DNA from: Pukyongiella litopenaei
GTDB taxonomy: Bacteria > Pseudomonadota > Alphaproteobacteria > Rhodobacterales > Rhodobacteraceae
Assembly: GCF_003008555.2 (NCBI RefSeq)
Contig: NZ_CP043620.1
Span: 1 to 64,000 of the forward strand
Length of the DNA stretch: 64,000 nucleotides
Reading direction: 5' to 3'
Part shown: positions 51,227-60,003 of the stretch, piece by piece
Numbering within the stretch: position 1 is the first letter of the stretch
Layout: each line of letters opens with the position of its first letter
Notes under the pieces: generated by a model
The model's database searches: none
Told to the model about the DNA's origin: nothing
What the model saw: the letters and a program-made list of their open reading frames with translations, nothing else
Position numbers and translations under genes: made by a program

Positions 51227-53607
51227 GTCACTCTCCAGAAATCAGGACGTTCGCGATAATCGGCACCGACAAGCGCTTCGCCCTTCTCCATTCCGCCAAG
51301 GATGGTCACGAGCGGGCCGAGCGCGCTGAGATCGGCATCGATCACGACGGAACCACGGTCGTCGCGTACAAGCGCGAGCCGCGAGGCCGAGCCGACGCCC
51401 AGAAGCACGTCGAGCTCTTTCTCGGTCAGGCCGAGCATCGCGTAGTCAGCGGCGGAAGCACGAATGTTGGGCAAGAGCACCTGCGTCGGCACCGCTTCCA
51501 CGATGGTCTTACCGGTGCGCGTGCGCTCGAGCTGGCTGGCATATTGTGTCATCATCACGACGACGGCGTTCTGCTTGCGGGCGGTCACCAGCCAGTTGCT
51601 GAGTCGCTCCGCAAAGTAGGCGTTGTCGAGGGCTTTCCATGCCTCGTCGATGACGATGATGGTGGGCTTGCGGTCCTCGATCACCCGCTCGACCCGGCGG
51701 AAGAGGTAGGACAGGACCGCCATGCGTTCCCGCTCGCTCTCGGAATCGAGGATGTCGGTGAGGTCAAAGCCCGCGACGTCTCCATCGATGCTGAAACTGT
51801 CCTCGGCATTGGCCCCGAAGATCCAGCCGTAGCGACCCTCGGCCGTCCATTCCTGCATACGCTCGAAGAGATCGCCCTCGTCATCGGTCGAGACCAGCAG
51901 CGAGGCGAAATCCGACCAGTTCCGTAGACCCGCATGTCCTGCGCTGGCGTTCTGGCGCACGACTTCCTGCAGTCGGTTGGTCTGAACCGGGGTCAGCGGT
52001 CGATCGCGCCGCTCCAAGAGGCTCGCGAGCCAATCAGCAAGCCATGCCTGTCCCCGCACGTCGATCTCGGTCTGGAGCGGATTGAGGCCCGTGGGGCGCC
52101 CCGCCCGCACGGTCGAATAGCTGCCGCCGAGCGCGCGGACGGCCATCTCCATCCCCGCGCGATAGTCGAATACGAAGACCCGCGCACCTGCCCGCCGTGC
52201 CATGGTCATCAGGAAAGCCGCCAGGACGGATTTGCCGGAGCCGGGACGGCCGAGGATCAGCGTGTGCCCACCTGTGGGCTCGCGATCTGGCGCGCCCTGT
52301 TCGTGGAAGTTGAAGCGAAAACCGCTGCGCTCTGGCGTCGGGAAGAGTGTGATCGGCACGCCCCAGGGGACTTCCCGCCCTGTCTTTCCGAGCGGGGTGC
52401 GGTGGAAGGTAGCGAGATCGGCGAAGTTGTGGTTCGTGATTGCGGCCTTGCGGCTGCGCGCCCCTGTGTTCCCGGGATGCTGCGCCATGAAATGTGCCCG
52501 CGCCCCGAATGCTTCCGAGATCAGGTTGATCCCGGAAGTGGCAGAGATGTTGCGGATTTCGGCCGCGATATCGTCAAGCGCCGACTGTGTGCGGGCATAG
52601 ACGGCCACGGTCATGTGGTGCTCGCCGAAGATCAGGCGTTTGGATTCCAGATCGTCCTGCGCGAGTTCCAGTTCCTGGGCGAGACTGACGGCGCCGTCAT
52701 TGGCGGCCTGCATTAGCCGCAGCTGCCGCTTGATCCGGCCCGCCATGATGTTGGCGTTGATCGGCACAAAAGAGTGCGTGACCACCATGTCGACGGGCAG
52801 ATTCAACTCGTCGAGCATCAGGCTATCGGTCTTGGCGGGGTAGTTCTTCACCGCAAAGATCGCCCCGAGCTTGTCGCCGACGGCACCGTCCGAGAGTGCG
52901 ATGGTCGTGCCGCGGAAGGTGACGCGGGTATTGGCTACGTCCTCGGCGATCACACCGAGGCGCGACCGGGGGAAGAGCGGGTGCTCCTCGCCCGTGTTGA
53001 GTGAACCGAGGAAGCCCAGAAGCTCGCCGGTGCTTGCGGCCAGCAGGCGGGGCTTCAGCTCATCGAAGGAGGACAGCAGAAACCCCACAACCTCGTCGAG
53101 CTTGCGCAAGCGGCGGGTGGTGTCGGCCGCATGTCGCGAGCGAGACGCCCCAAGTCCGAATGGCAAGCGGCTGCCGGTCTCAGGTCGCTTCAGCACCGTC
53201 AGGGTCAGCGTCTTGTCGCGCAAACCCGCGCGGCCGAGATGCTCGTGCCATCGTTTGTCGACGGCGGCCGCAAACCCTTCGCCCGGAACGGGCGGCAGGG
53301 TCACGTCGACCGCTTTCGAGACCTTGTGCAAGTAGAATGAGAACTCGGTCCCGACCTGCGCGACGATGCCAGCCAGCAACCCTCCGATCCGGTCGAGATG
53401 CCCGTCCTCGCTCGTGGTGCTGTTCACCCCCTCGAGCCGGATGCATTGCATCAGCTCGTTGCCGCGTGTCCGGATCGTTCGGTCGTTCACGAGGCTCACA
53501 TAAGGCAGCATCATTGAGAGCCGCTTCTCGCCCTTGACCCATGAGGGTAGCGCAGTCAGCGGATCGAGCGCCTCCGCTACTTCATTGGCAAGTCCATCAC
53601 GGGGCAT
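51223..53607 (-). CDS. virB4: VirB4, secretion ATPase
   Basis: 794 residues. The N-terminal CagE/TrbE/VirB domain precedes the ATPase with LGRPGSGKS (Walker A, about 457) and IIVIDEAWKALDN (Walker B), then TQYASQLERTRTG. It overlaps virB3 by 11 nt and the lipoprotein gene by 4 nt. Confidence 0.95.
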   Translation of the reverse strand: MPRDGLANEVAEALDPLTALPSWVKGEKRLSMMLPYVSLVNDRTIRTRGNELMQCIRLEGVNSTTSEDGHLDRIGGLLAGIVAQVGTEFSFYLHKVSKAVDVTLPPVPGEGFAAAVDKRWHEHLGRAGLRDKTLTLTVLKRPETGSRLPFGLGASRSRHAADTTRRLRKLDEVVGFLLSSFDELKPRLLAASTGELLGFLGSLNTGEEHPLFPRSRLGVIAEDVANTRVTFRGTTIALSDGAVGDKLGAIFAVKNYPAKTDSLMLDELNLPVDMVVTHSFVPINANIMAGRIKRQLRLMQAANDGAVSLAQELELAQDDLESKRLIFGEHHMTVAVYARTQSALDDIAAEIRNISATSGINLISEAFGARAHFMAQHPGNTGARSRKAAITNHNFADLATFHRTPLGKTGREVPWGVPITLFPTPERSGFRFNFHEQGAPDREPTGGHTLILGRPGSGKSVLAAFLMTMARRAGARVFVFDYRAGMEMAVRALGGSYSTVRAGRPTGLNPLQTEIDVRGQAWLADWLASLLERRDRPLTPVQTNRLQEVVRQNASAGHAGLRNWSDFASLLVSTDDEGDLFERMQEWTAEGRYGWIFGANAEDSFSIDGDVAGFDLTDILDSESERERMAVLSYLFRRVERVIEDRKPTIIVIDEAWKALDNAYFAERLSNWLVTARKQNAVVVMMTQYASQLERTRTGKTIVEAVPTQVLLPNIRASAADYAMLGLTEKELDVLLGVGSASRLALVRDDRGSVVIDADLSALGPLVTILGGMEKGEALVGADYRERPDFWRVT

Positions 53608-53875
53608 AGCTGTCGCCTCCGTGCAGCTTGCGGTTCGTGGTCGGCGGGGTTTCCTGCAGGGTGATCACCAGGACATCGAGGAAGTTCGGATCCCAGTCTG
53701 CGGCTTTCCAAAGCGCCGGCCAGGCCAGCCCCGCGAACACAGCCACCACCCAGCTCTGCACCCAGAGGAACAGAAGCGTCGAGCCGAAGAGCCAGACCAT
53801 GGCGTACATGATCGGCAAGCCCATCAGCTTGGGTGGCCTGAGAAGGCCGATGAACACGCGGGACTGGTCAGCCAT
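53597..53875 (-). CDS. virB3: VirB3, inner-membrane protein
   Basis: 92 residues from ATG 53875. Starts MADQSRVFIGLLRPPKLMGL, the usual VirB3 opening, followed by two hydrophobic stretches (MVWLFGSTLLFLWV and VVAVFAGLAWPALW). It directly precedes virB4. Confidence 0.9.
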   Translation of the reverse strand: MADQSRVFIGLLRPPKLMGLPIMYAMVWLFGSTLLFLWVQSWVVAVFAGLAWPALWKAADWDPNFLDVLVITLQETPPTTNRKLHGGDSYAP

Positions 53876-53896
53876 GGCCAAGAACTCCGGGATTGC

Positions 53897-54211
53897 TCAG
53901 GTGGTCCAGATGGCGGCGACGATGGTGGGTGCTGCGGCGATGCCCGCGATTGCAACCACGACCCAAAGCGCCTGACGAAAGTCGAGGATGCCAAAGAGCC
54001 AGGAAAGAAACACACCGATCAGTGCGAGCGTGCCAATCACGATGCCCAAGGGACCGGTGATCGCATCGACAATGCCTTGAAGCAGGGTCTGTACCGGCGA
54101 GAGGTCGATGCTTTGCGCAAGCGCTGGACCCGCCAGCACGATAAGGGCCATCGCGCCGAACGCGGTGATCGCCCGCGTGCGGAGCACGCTTTGACGTTTT
54201 CTCGATGTCAT
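53897..54211 (-). CDS. virB2: VirB2, major pilin
   Basis: 104 residues with a long signal peptide (to about residue 33, AGPALAQ) and two membrane helices (LGIVIGTLALIGVFLSWLFG and ALWVVVAIAGIAAAPTIVAA) separated by a short loop. This is the normal pilin layout. It overlaps virB1 by ATGA. Confidence 0.9.
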   Translation of the reverse strand: MTSRKRQSVLRTRAITAFGAMALIVLAGPALAQSIDLSPVQTLLQGIVDAITGPLGIVIGTLALIGVFLSWLFGILDFRQALWVVVAIAGIAAAPTIVAAIWTT

Positions 54212-54891
54212 GAAAGATCTCCTCTGAGCCGTTCAAACACGGCGGTCACACGGGCCACATGCCCTTGGGTTTCGCGAAAAGGGGGGATGCCGCCGTGGCG
54301 TGCGACCGCCTCAGGGCCAGCGTTGTACGCCGCAAGGGCCAGAGAGCCCTCGCCGAACTGGTCGAGCATCATCAGCAGGTAGCGGGCTGATCCGTCGAGG
54401 TTCTGCGCAATGTCATGTGGATCCACGCCGAGGTCGCGGGCAGTATCCGGCATAAGCTGGCCAAGGCCTATGGCACCGACAGGGCTACGTGCAGCCGGAT
54501 TGTACGCGCTCTCGACTTCGATATTGGCCCGGTAAAGGAGCGCCCAATCAGTGACTGAAAGCCCTGCGCGACGCAGCGCACCATGCCCGGCATACCGCAG
54601 AGCCGTGGTCTCGATCGCATGGAGGATTTCTGGGGTGGCGCGGGCGGCGGATCGAGCCTGGATCGCAGTCTCGCTCGTTGCGTCAGGAACGCGAGGTTCT
54701 GCGAAGAGAAAAAGGCGCCCGTTTGCCTCTTGAGAAGAGGAAATCAATTGGCCGTCTGGGCCAACCGAAAAGATGAAACCGTCGGCCAGGGCCGGGGGCG
54801 CGGAACAAACGCCTGTACCCAAAGCAACGACGAGCGCAGTCGCGCGGTCAGCTGCCTTTGACCGGAGGCGCGGCGTGGCGCTCGCGGCCAC
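54208..54891 (-). CDS. virB1: VirB1-type lytic transglycosylase
   Basis: 227 residues from GTG 54891, which gives a signal peptide (TALVVALGTGVCSAPPALA) but overlaps the upstream gene by 44 nt; a later start is possible. SLT motifs: catalytic Glu in NIEVESAYNPAARSPVGAIG, GQLMPDTARDLG and LALAAYNAGPEAV. It makes local gaps in peptidoglycan for channel assembly. Confidence 0.85.
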   Translation of the reverse strand: MAASATPRLRSKAADRATALVVALGTGVCSAPPALADGFIFSVGPDGQLISSSQEANGRLFLFAEPRVPDATSETAIQARSAARATPEILHAIETTALRYAGHGALRRAGLSVTDWALLYRANIEVESAYNPAARSPVGAIGLGQLMPDTARDLGVDPHDIAQNLDGSARYLLMMLDQFGEGSLALAAYNAGPEAVARHGGIPPFRETQGHVARVTAVFERLRGDLS

Positions 54892-55174
54892 CTTCTTCAA
54901 GTGGGATGCTAGCGGTCGTACAGCCCATGTCGGCCAGGAAACTGACAAGGCCAACGATGGTTTTGAAGTCGCGGAGCTTGAGGACGCTTCGGCTGGTGAC
55001 GAGCATCTTATCGTCACGCCCATCAGCGGCGACGGCGCGGATGACCCACGAGCCGTACCAGCTGTTATGGCGCTTCTCTGCTCTCTCCTTGCAGACCACC
55101 TCAATGAGGTAGCCCTCGGCGAGCAAGCCGCGCAGTCCGTCTTCTGTAACCACATTCGGGGCTTCTTCTATCAT
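54848..55174 (-). CDS. conserved small protein at the head of the virB operon
   Basis: 108 residues from ATG 55174. No signal or membrane segment. Contains SWYGSWVIRAVAADGRDDKM and LRDFKTIVGLVSFLADMG. Its position between the promoter element (55240-55270) and virB1 suggests a regulatory or accessory role in conjugation. I do not recognise the family. Confidence 0.65.
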   Translation of the reverse strand: MIEEAPNVVTEDGLRGLLAEGYLIEVVCKERAEKRHNSWYGSWVIRAVAADGRDDKMLVTSRSVLKLRDFKTIVGLVSFLADMGCTTASIPLEEGGRERHAAPPVKGS

Positions 55175-55239
55175 GGCCTTCCCTTGGGTCCTTGTTCTGC
55201 CTGGGTGCAGTATCAGGCCCACGGGGTCGCAACACCGTG

Positions 55240-55270
55240 AGCGATACAAAACAACATTAATGATAGCAAG
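55240..55270 (-). promoter_or_regulatory. 31-bp promoter element of the virB operon
   Basis: Read on the minus strand it contains TTGCTA, then 17 bp, then TATCGC (a possible -35/-10 pair) around ATTAAT. The same 31 bp, with one difference, lies upstream of the 56705 gene on the plus strand. Confidence 0.6.
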
Positions 55271-55368
55271 ACAATAATAACGTGTTGACGAAGATCGCCT
55301 TGCTCCGATAACGGTGATATCTGACTAAATCGTGATCTTAAAGGCGGCAAAGGAGTTTTGCCCTGCGC

Positions 55369-55647
55369 TTGTTTATTGCGCGCAACGCACCGTTGCTGCT
55401 CGCGCTCCTGCTTGGAAGCATGTCGGTAGCCGCGGCTGCGGATTGCGCACCTCCCGAACGACCGTTCCTGCCTCAGTCTCGGGAAGACATTCGAGAATAT
55501 GCCGATCTGCTGCGTTCCGATTTCGAGGGCTACATCGCCGACATCCAGGAATACTTCCGTTGCCTTGATGCCGAGCGTCAACGCGCGTTTCAGGAGGCAC
55601 GCGAGGTCAGTGAAGACTATGGGAAACTGGTCGAGCTATTGGAATGA
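55369..55647 (+). CDS. small exported protein
   Basis: 92 residues from TTG 55369; an upstream in-frame CTG (55363) is better spaced from AGGAG (55351). A signal peptide (LLLALLLGSMSVAAA) precedes a mature helical region with two Cys (DCAPPERP, YFRCLD). It is divergent from the virB operon and probably periplasmic. No function is assigned. Confidence 0.6.
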   Translation: MFIARNAPLLLALLLGSMSVAAAADCAPPERPFLPQSREDIREYADLLRSDFEGYIADIQEYFRCLDAERQRAFQEAREVSEDYGKLVELLE

Positions 55648-55661
55648 GGAAACGCAAGGGC

Positions 55662-55982
55662 TTAACCGCCGTCGAGATCCTCGTAGTAGACGAGCGCGGG
55701 CATGTTGCGGCGCTGGTGCACGATGCGCAGGATGACTGCCGCCCCGTCCGCCGCATCTAGCCGCTTGTAGAAGATCACGTGACGTTGGCAGTTGACGGAC
55801 CGCATCCCCGGAACGAAGAGACTCCTGTCCCGACCCCGGTCGGGATCCCCGGTGATCTGCTCGAAGGCGTTGACCAACTGGCGGTAATAGACGAGCCATT
55901 GGTCCCTACCCCAAGTTTCGACGGTGTAGGCACGGATCTCTTCAAGGTCGGCCCTGGCCCGACCGGAAAGCCGAATAGTCAT
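55662..55982 (-). CDS. parE: ParE/RelE-family toxin
   Basis: 106 residues with the compact ParE fold (LSGRARADLEEIRAYTVETWG at the start, CQRHVIFYKR and ILRIVHQRRN near the end). ParE toxins usually poison DNA gyrase. The antitoxin gene lies 5 bp upstream. Confidence 0.87.
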   Translation of the reverse strand: MTIRLSGRARADLEEIRAYTVETWGRDQWLVYYRQLVNAFEQITGDPDRGRDRSLFVPGMRSVNCQRHVIFYKRLDAADGAAVILRIVHQRRNMPALVYYEDLDGG

Positions 55983-55987
55983 GTGGG

Positions 55988-56230
55988 TCAGCGATCAAAC
56001 GCATCCGGTTCGAAGGCATGAGCATCGAACTCGGCGAAATCCCCATTTTCGGCCAGGGAGGCTGCTTCCTCTAGGTCGGCCTTGAGGGCGTAGAACTGCC
56101 GGGCGCCATCCTTCTCCATCAGCATCCTTACGCCGGCGCGCACGACTTCGCTCAAATTGGCGTAGGCGCCGGACTCGATCTGCGCCTGCACATATTTCTG
56201 CATCGGTTCGGTCAGGTGGACGTTTGGCAT
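55988..56230 (-). CDS. parD: ParD-type ribbon-helix-helix antitoxin
   Basis: 80 residues: an N-terminal ribbon-helix-helix (NVHLTEPMQKYVQAQIESG…NLSEVVRAGVRML) and an acidic C-terminal tail that would wrap the toxin. It is first in the operon, as usual, and the likely repressor at the 56256 repeat. Confidence 0.88.
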   Translation of the reverse strand: MPNVHLTEPMQKYVQAQIESGAYANLSEVVRAGVRMLMEKDGARQFYALKADLEEAASLAENGDFAEFDAHAFEPDAFDR

Positions 56231-56255
56231 CAGACTCTCCTATCCATGCTCAATC

Positions 56256-56266
56256 GTATCAGATAC
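56256..56266 (-). promoter_or_regulatory. candidate ParD operator
   Basis: Inverted repeat GTATCAGATAC 26 bp upstream of the parD start, within an AT-rich promoter-like stretch. Confidence 0.45.
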
Positions 56267-56280
56267 TGACATAAATCTTC

Positions 56281-56640
56281 AAGCTCATGTTCGATCCCAA
56301 CATAGGCACCAACACAAGTTCGTTGCCCCACCCCGTCCTTCTGTTCCTGGATTCCAGCCGGGGAACCAGGCACGACAGTTTCCCGATACTGCCCCTCCCG
56401 AGACCATGAGCGCTACGACACGCCGTTTGACGGACTCATGCGGTCCAGTCTTCCGTGACCGCTTTCGTGGCCGCATTGGAACGCCATATTTGTATTTGGT
56501 TACAGATGTTTGTTTGGTAGCCAACGTGAAACAGGGCCGCAATTTTGGCCGCTTTTACTACGCCACAAAAGCCCACACCGGCGTCAGAACTCGGAAGCCG
56601 TCAAGCGACACAAGCTGACAGTTGCACGCCACTATCAATC
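56281..56640. other. intergenic stretch, no convincing gene
   Basis: Short open frames on both strands here lack ribosome sites and family resemblance. Nothing is recognised apart from the promoter element that follows at 56648. Confidence 0.45.
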
Positions 56641-56647
56641 AAATCTC

Positions 56648-56678
56648 CTTGCTATCATTAATGTTGTTTCGTATCGCT
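56648..56678 (+). promoter_or_regulatory. 31-bp promoter element shared with the virB operon
   Basis: Matches 55240-55270 (inverted orientation) with a single C/T difference, and lies 27 bp before the 56705 start. This implies that the secreted protein and the virB operon are co-regulated. Confidence 0.6.
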
Positions 56679-56704
56679 GCACCATTGTAGATGGAGTCGG
56701 CATC

Positions 56705-57358
56705 ATGAAGCACGTGATCCACGGCGTGGCAACAGCCACGGCAATAAGCATATCCGGACTAATGGCCTCGTCAGCACCGGCTCAGGCCTATCAGGTCGAC
56801 TGTGCGATCCTCCTTTGCCTTGCGGGCGGGTGGCCTGCCTCCGCGCCCTGCGCCCATGCCAGAGCGGTCTTCATTCGGCGGATCACGCCATGGCCGATCG
56901 AGCCGCCCTTACAAATCTGGCGGTGTCCGATGGGTGTGTCGTTCAAAGACCCCAGTCCAATGTCGCCTATGGAACGCCTTTATGACATCACGTTCCGCGA
57001 TCCGCCCGAACCGCAGGAATCGACTCCGATACCCCTTGTCCGCGTCAAAGCGGATGAACAAGCCGACATCGACATCTCGGGCGACGCCTTTGATTTCGTG
57101 CGCAGCATACGGGTCTATCACATCCAGTATCGCCAGCACGAAAACCGAGATGGCGACTGCAATCGCAGCGACTCGACGCGATTGGGGTCCTACGGCGTGC
57201 AGGGCGACTACCGATGGACAAGATCCACCGTGGGCCAAGTGCCGGCCGCATCCGGCCTGAGCATCCCGAATGGATGTGGCAGCTACTTTTACCGTTCCGT
57301 CTTCGTCGACTGGCGTGATCACGCCGGGAACTATGGTTCTGAAGAAGTTCGCTACTGA
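56705..57358 (+). CDS. exported protein co-regulated with virB
   Basis: 217 residues from ATG 56705 with GGAG upstream. The signal peptide ends near SSAPAQA; the mature part is Cys- and Pro-rich (CAILLCLAGGWPASAPCAHA) with a beta-rich C-terminal half (IRVYHIQYRQHEN, YFYRSVFVDWRDHAG). Its promoter element suggests a role in conjugation, perhaps at the cell surface. Confidence 0.7.
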   Translation: MKHVIHGVATATAISISGLMASSAPAQAYQVDCAILLCLAGGWPASAPCAHARAVFIRRITPWPIEPPLQIWRCPMGVSFKDPSPMSPMERLYDITFRDPPEPQESTPIPLVRVKADEQADIDISGDAFDFVRSIRVYHIQYRQHENRDGDCNRSDSTRLGSYGVQGDYRWTRSTVGQVPAASGLSIPNGCGSYFYRSVFVDWRDHAGNYGSEEVRY

Positions 57359-57519
57359 CAAAATCTGCGCGCGGTTTTGCCGCGCGCGTCATCTCAACCC
57401 CGCACGGGAGGCTGTGCAAAACCCCTGAAAAGGAGACGACGCCAGACCGTGAAGCCTGACGCCGTGCTAGAAAACTCCGTGAACAAGAGTTTCCTAGCGC
57501 ACCGCCAAAACACCTGCAA

Positions 57520-57540
57520 CCAGCAAAGTTGTTTTGCTGG
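57520..57540. promoter_or_regulatory. inverted repeat upstream of the 57595 gene
   Basis: CCAGCAAA and TTTGCTGG flank a 5-bp spacer (GTTGT), 54 bp before the start codon. Possible operator or leader hairpin. The rest of the 57359-57594 gap shows nothing recognisable. Confidence 0.45.
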
Positions 57541-57594
57541 CAAGAATGTTGTTGTCTCACGACATGGCGTCGGATCTCCAAGGAGACCTCGACC

Positions 57595-58437
57595 ATGGAA
57601 CCTACGACCGGCCTGATCCTGCGACGGATCACGCAGACAAATCTCTCTGTTGCTGCGCACAAGCTTGCTACCCTCATCCTCGATGCCATCGCCTGGAAGG
57701 ATGGCTACAACGGTTTGTCGCGCGGAACGGCAGCCTTCACCCTCTCTGCCCTAGCGGAGAAGATGGGTGTCTCACGACAATATCTTTCGGTTCTTTTGAG
57801 CGAACTTGAGACGTCGGAGTTGCAGCTCGAGCGGGCGAAGCCGAATGGCAAGTTCGCGCCCTGGATCTTTCGGTTTTCCGCCTTCGACGAGGAGAGTGAA
57901 ACCCATGATCTCGTGTCAGGTGAAGGCGACACATCACTATCTAGAGATAATAATAACAAAACTATCTTCTCAGGGCTGATCGAAATCACCGCGAGTTCGA
58001 ACGTTTTCCAGACCAGTTGGGCGGAGCTCATCAAAGCAGCGAAGGCCACGTTGCCCTGCTGGAACATCGACACCCAGGTCATCTGGGATCGCTTCCTCGC
58101 CTTCAACCGGTCCCGAGGCAACGGAAAGGTGCCGGCCGGCTTCCTGCTTGGCTTCATGCGCCGATGGCGAAATTCGTGGGGAACTCCAACTCGTCCCGCG
58201 GTCAAGCCGCCCGCGAGACCAATAACGGATCCCAAAGAGCGCGAATTGCTGAGACAGATGCAAGCCGCACCAACTGCGAACCGCCAGTTCCACGCGTCCG
58301 ACTTGTGTCGCTTGATCGGACACGCTGCCTACGAAGCGCGAGTACTGGAAGTAATCCGCAAGTTTGGGTGTCAGAGGTTCTCAGCAACCTTGGCGGTGCA
58401 CGGACGAGCGGTGTTAGCAGGGGAAATTTCCAGGTAG
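57595..58437 (+). CDS. winged-helix DNA-binding protein
   Basis: 280 residues from ATG 57595 with AAGGAG upstream. A helix-turn-helix (LSALAEKMGVSRQYLSVLLSELE, residues about 48-72) is followed by a linker rich in Asp/Asn and a helical C-terminal region with WDRFLAFNRSRGNGKVPAGFL. It could be a regulator of the transfer genes or a replication-type protein; the family is not recognised. Confidence 0.65.
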   Translation: MEPTTGLILRRITQTNLSVAAHKLATLILDAIAWKDGYNGLSRGTAAFTLSALAEKMGVSRQYLSVLLSELETSELQLERAKPNGKFAPWIFRFSAFDEESETHDLVSGEGDTSLSRDNNNKTIFSGLIEITASSNVFQTSWAELIKAAKATLPCWNIDTQVIWDRFLAFNRSRGNGKVPAGFLLGFMRRWRNSWGTPTRPAVKPPARPITDPKERELLRQMQAAPTANRQFHASDLCRLIGHAAYEARVLEVIRKFGCQRFSATLAVHGRAVLAGEISR

Positions 58438-58703
58438 GTTCGCTTGCTCGGACTTGGAGTCCATGAAAGCCCCGCTACAGATGTCAAGTTCCGATAGTGA
58501 AGTTTATGTTAAATTTCGAAGAATTCAGCGCGTAGGGACTTATTATGCAGCCTAAAGTCGACATCAAACTGCATCGGATTGTTTCATCCGAGCAGACAAA
58601 TGTTGCTGACTACATTTAGATCGTTCCGTTCCTCCATTAATCGTGAAGCATCTGATGTGATGTCAATTTCCAGGCCAGAGTCCTTTTCTTGCAGAATCGC
58701 TGG
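58438..58703. other. intergenic stretch, nothing recognised
   Basis: AT-richer than its neighbours, with short frames only. It separates the transfer-related genes from the metal/redox block. Confidence 0.4.
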
Positions 58704-59066
58704 CTACCCGTCACGCGCCCACGCAATTGCGGACTCGGTATCGCTGGATTCGAACCACTGCATCTCGGAGCCCGTCAATAGGTTGACCACCCGTGCGCCC
58801 CATTCCATCCATCTGCGTTCTCCGACAACCGCTATGCGACCGAAATCGTTCGCGTGGGCGGTGTCGACCTTCAGATCTTCTAGCATCGCCGAAGGCTCTT
58901 CGTAGCCCTCGAAACTTGTAAGGTCGAGAACCAGACCCGGATTATCGGTTGTTCCAAGACGCTCATGAAGCAGCGCGTGCATTTACTTGAATTCTGTCTC
59001 CGTCAACTTGCCTTCGCAGACGAGCCCGATGACATCATCACGCTCGGTCAGCGTTTCCTTGAACAT
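58704..59066 (-). pseudogene. SpoIIAA-like (STAS/SEC14-type) protein gene with an internal stop
   Basis: From ATG 59066 (GGAGAAG upstream) the frame reads MFKETLTERDDVIGLVC… to codon 27, then TAA at 58985-58983, immediately followed by ATG and the remaining 92 codons (MHALLHERLG…, ESSDTESAIAWARDG). Intact relatives are ~120 residues. Reinitiation at the adjacent ATG is possible. It overlaps the CDF gene end by 29 nt. Confidence 0.72.
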
Positions 59067-60003
59067 TGGTCTTCTCCTTTTCACTTGCGTTGCCGTGACC
59101 GTAGAGATCGGCGTTCTGATGAGCGCGATCCTCGTGCTCGAATTCGAGGCTGGAATGGCTGATGCCGAATTCTTCCTTCAGCCGCTCCTTGATCGCGCTC
59201 TTGATCTCTTCGATCTTCGACCATCCCTCGGCTGCCACGACGACATGACAGTCGAGCGCAGCCTCGTGCTCTTGCATTTGCCAGAGATGGACGTGGTGGA
59301 CGTCGGCGACGCCTTCGACTTTCCGCATCGCTTCGACGACGGCCTCGTTGTCGATGTCCGGCGGGCTCCCGAGCATCAGGGTTCGGATTGGGCCGCCTAT
59401 TTCAGTGAAAGACAGATACAGGATGTAGGTCGCGATGCCGATGGTGATGGCAGGATCGACCCAACGCATGTCGTAAAGGATGATCAGCGACCCAGCGACG
59501 ATAACCGCGACCGAAGCAAGCGCATCCGAAAGGTTGTGGAGAAAAAGCGCACGGATGTTCACGCTCCCCTTCTGCATCGAATAGGTCAGCATTGCGGTCA
59601 GCGTGTCGACCACAAGCGCGATTCCACCGAGAATGACGACGGTCCACCCCATGACTTCGGGTGGATCAATCATGCGCATGCCACCTTCGTAGATCAGATA
59701 GAAGCCGATCACGATGAGGGTGGTGTAGTTGATCAGGGCCGCGACGATTTCGACCCGGCCATAGCCGAAGGTCATGCGCTCATCGGCCGGGCGGCGCGCG
59801 ATCTTGCGTGCGGCAAAGGCAATGACAAGCGAGGCCATATCGGAAAAGTTGTGCAGCGCATCGGCGATCAGTGCCAGGCTGCCCGACAATATGCCCCCGA
59901 CGATTTGCGCAACGGTAAGAAGCCCGTTCGCCCAGATCGCGATGGCAACCCGCCGATCGCCAGAATCCGGATCGATATGCGCGTGCCCGTGGTCATGTGG
60001 CAT
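59038..60003 (-). CDS. cation diffusion facilitator metal exporter
   Basis: 321 residues from ATG 60003 with GAGGAG upstream. A His-rich N-terminus (HDHGHAHID) precedes six predicted membrane helices. The first metal site is LIADALHNFSDM and the second is FLHNLSDALA. A cytoplasmic C-terminal domain follows (VHHVHLWQMQEHEAALDCH). It exports Zn2+/Cd2+/Co2+-type ions using the proton gradient. It overlaps the transglutaminase-like gene by 11 nt. Confidence 0.92.
   Translation of the reverse strand: MPHDHGHAHIDPDSGDRRVAIAIWANGLLTVAQIVGGILSGSLALIADALHNFSDMASLVIAFAARKIARRPADERMTFGYGRVEIVAALINYTTLIVIGFYLIYEGGMRMIDPPEVMGWTVVILGGIALVVDTLTAMLTYSMQKGSVNIRALFLHNLSDALASVAVIVAGSLIILYDMRWVDPAITIGIATYILYLSFTEIGGPIRTLMLGSPPDIDNEAVVEAMRKVEGVADVHHVHLWQMQEHEAALDCHVVVAAEGWSKIEEIKSAIKERLKEEFGISHSSLEFEHEDRAHQNADLYGHGNASEKEKTNVQGNADRA

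Noticed and set aside
56285-56618. Short open frames on both strands between parD and the 56705 gene
   Set aside because: No ribosome site, no recognisable domain, Arg/Ser/Pro-rich composition.
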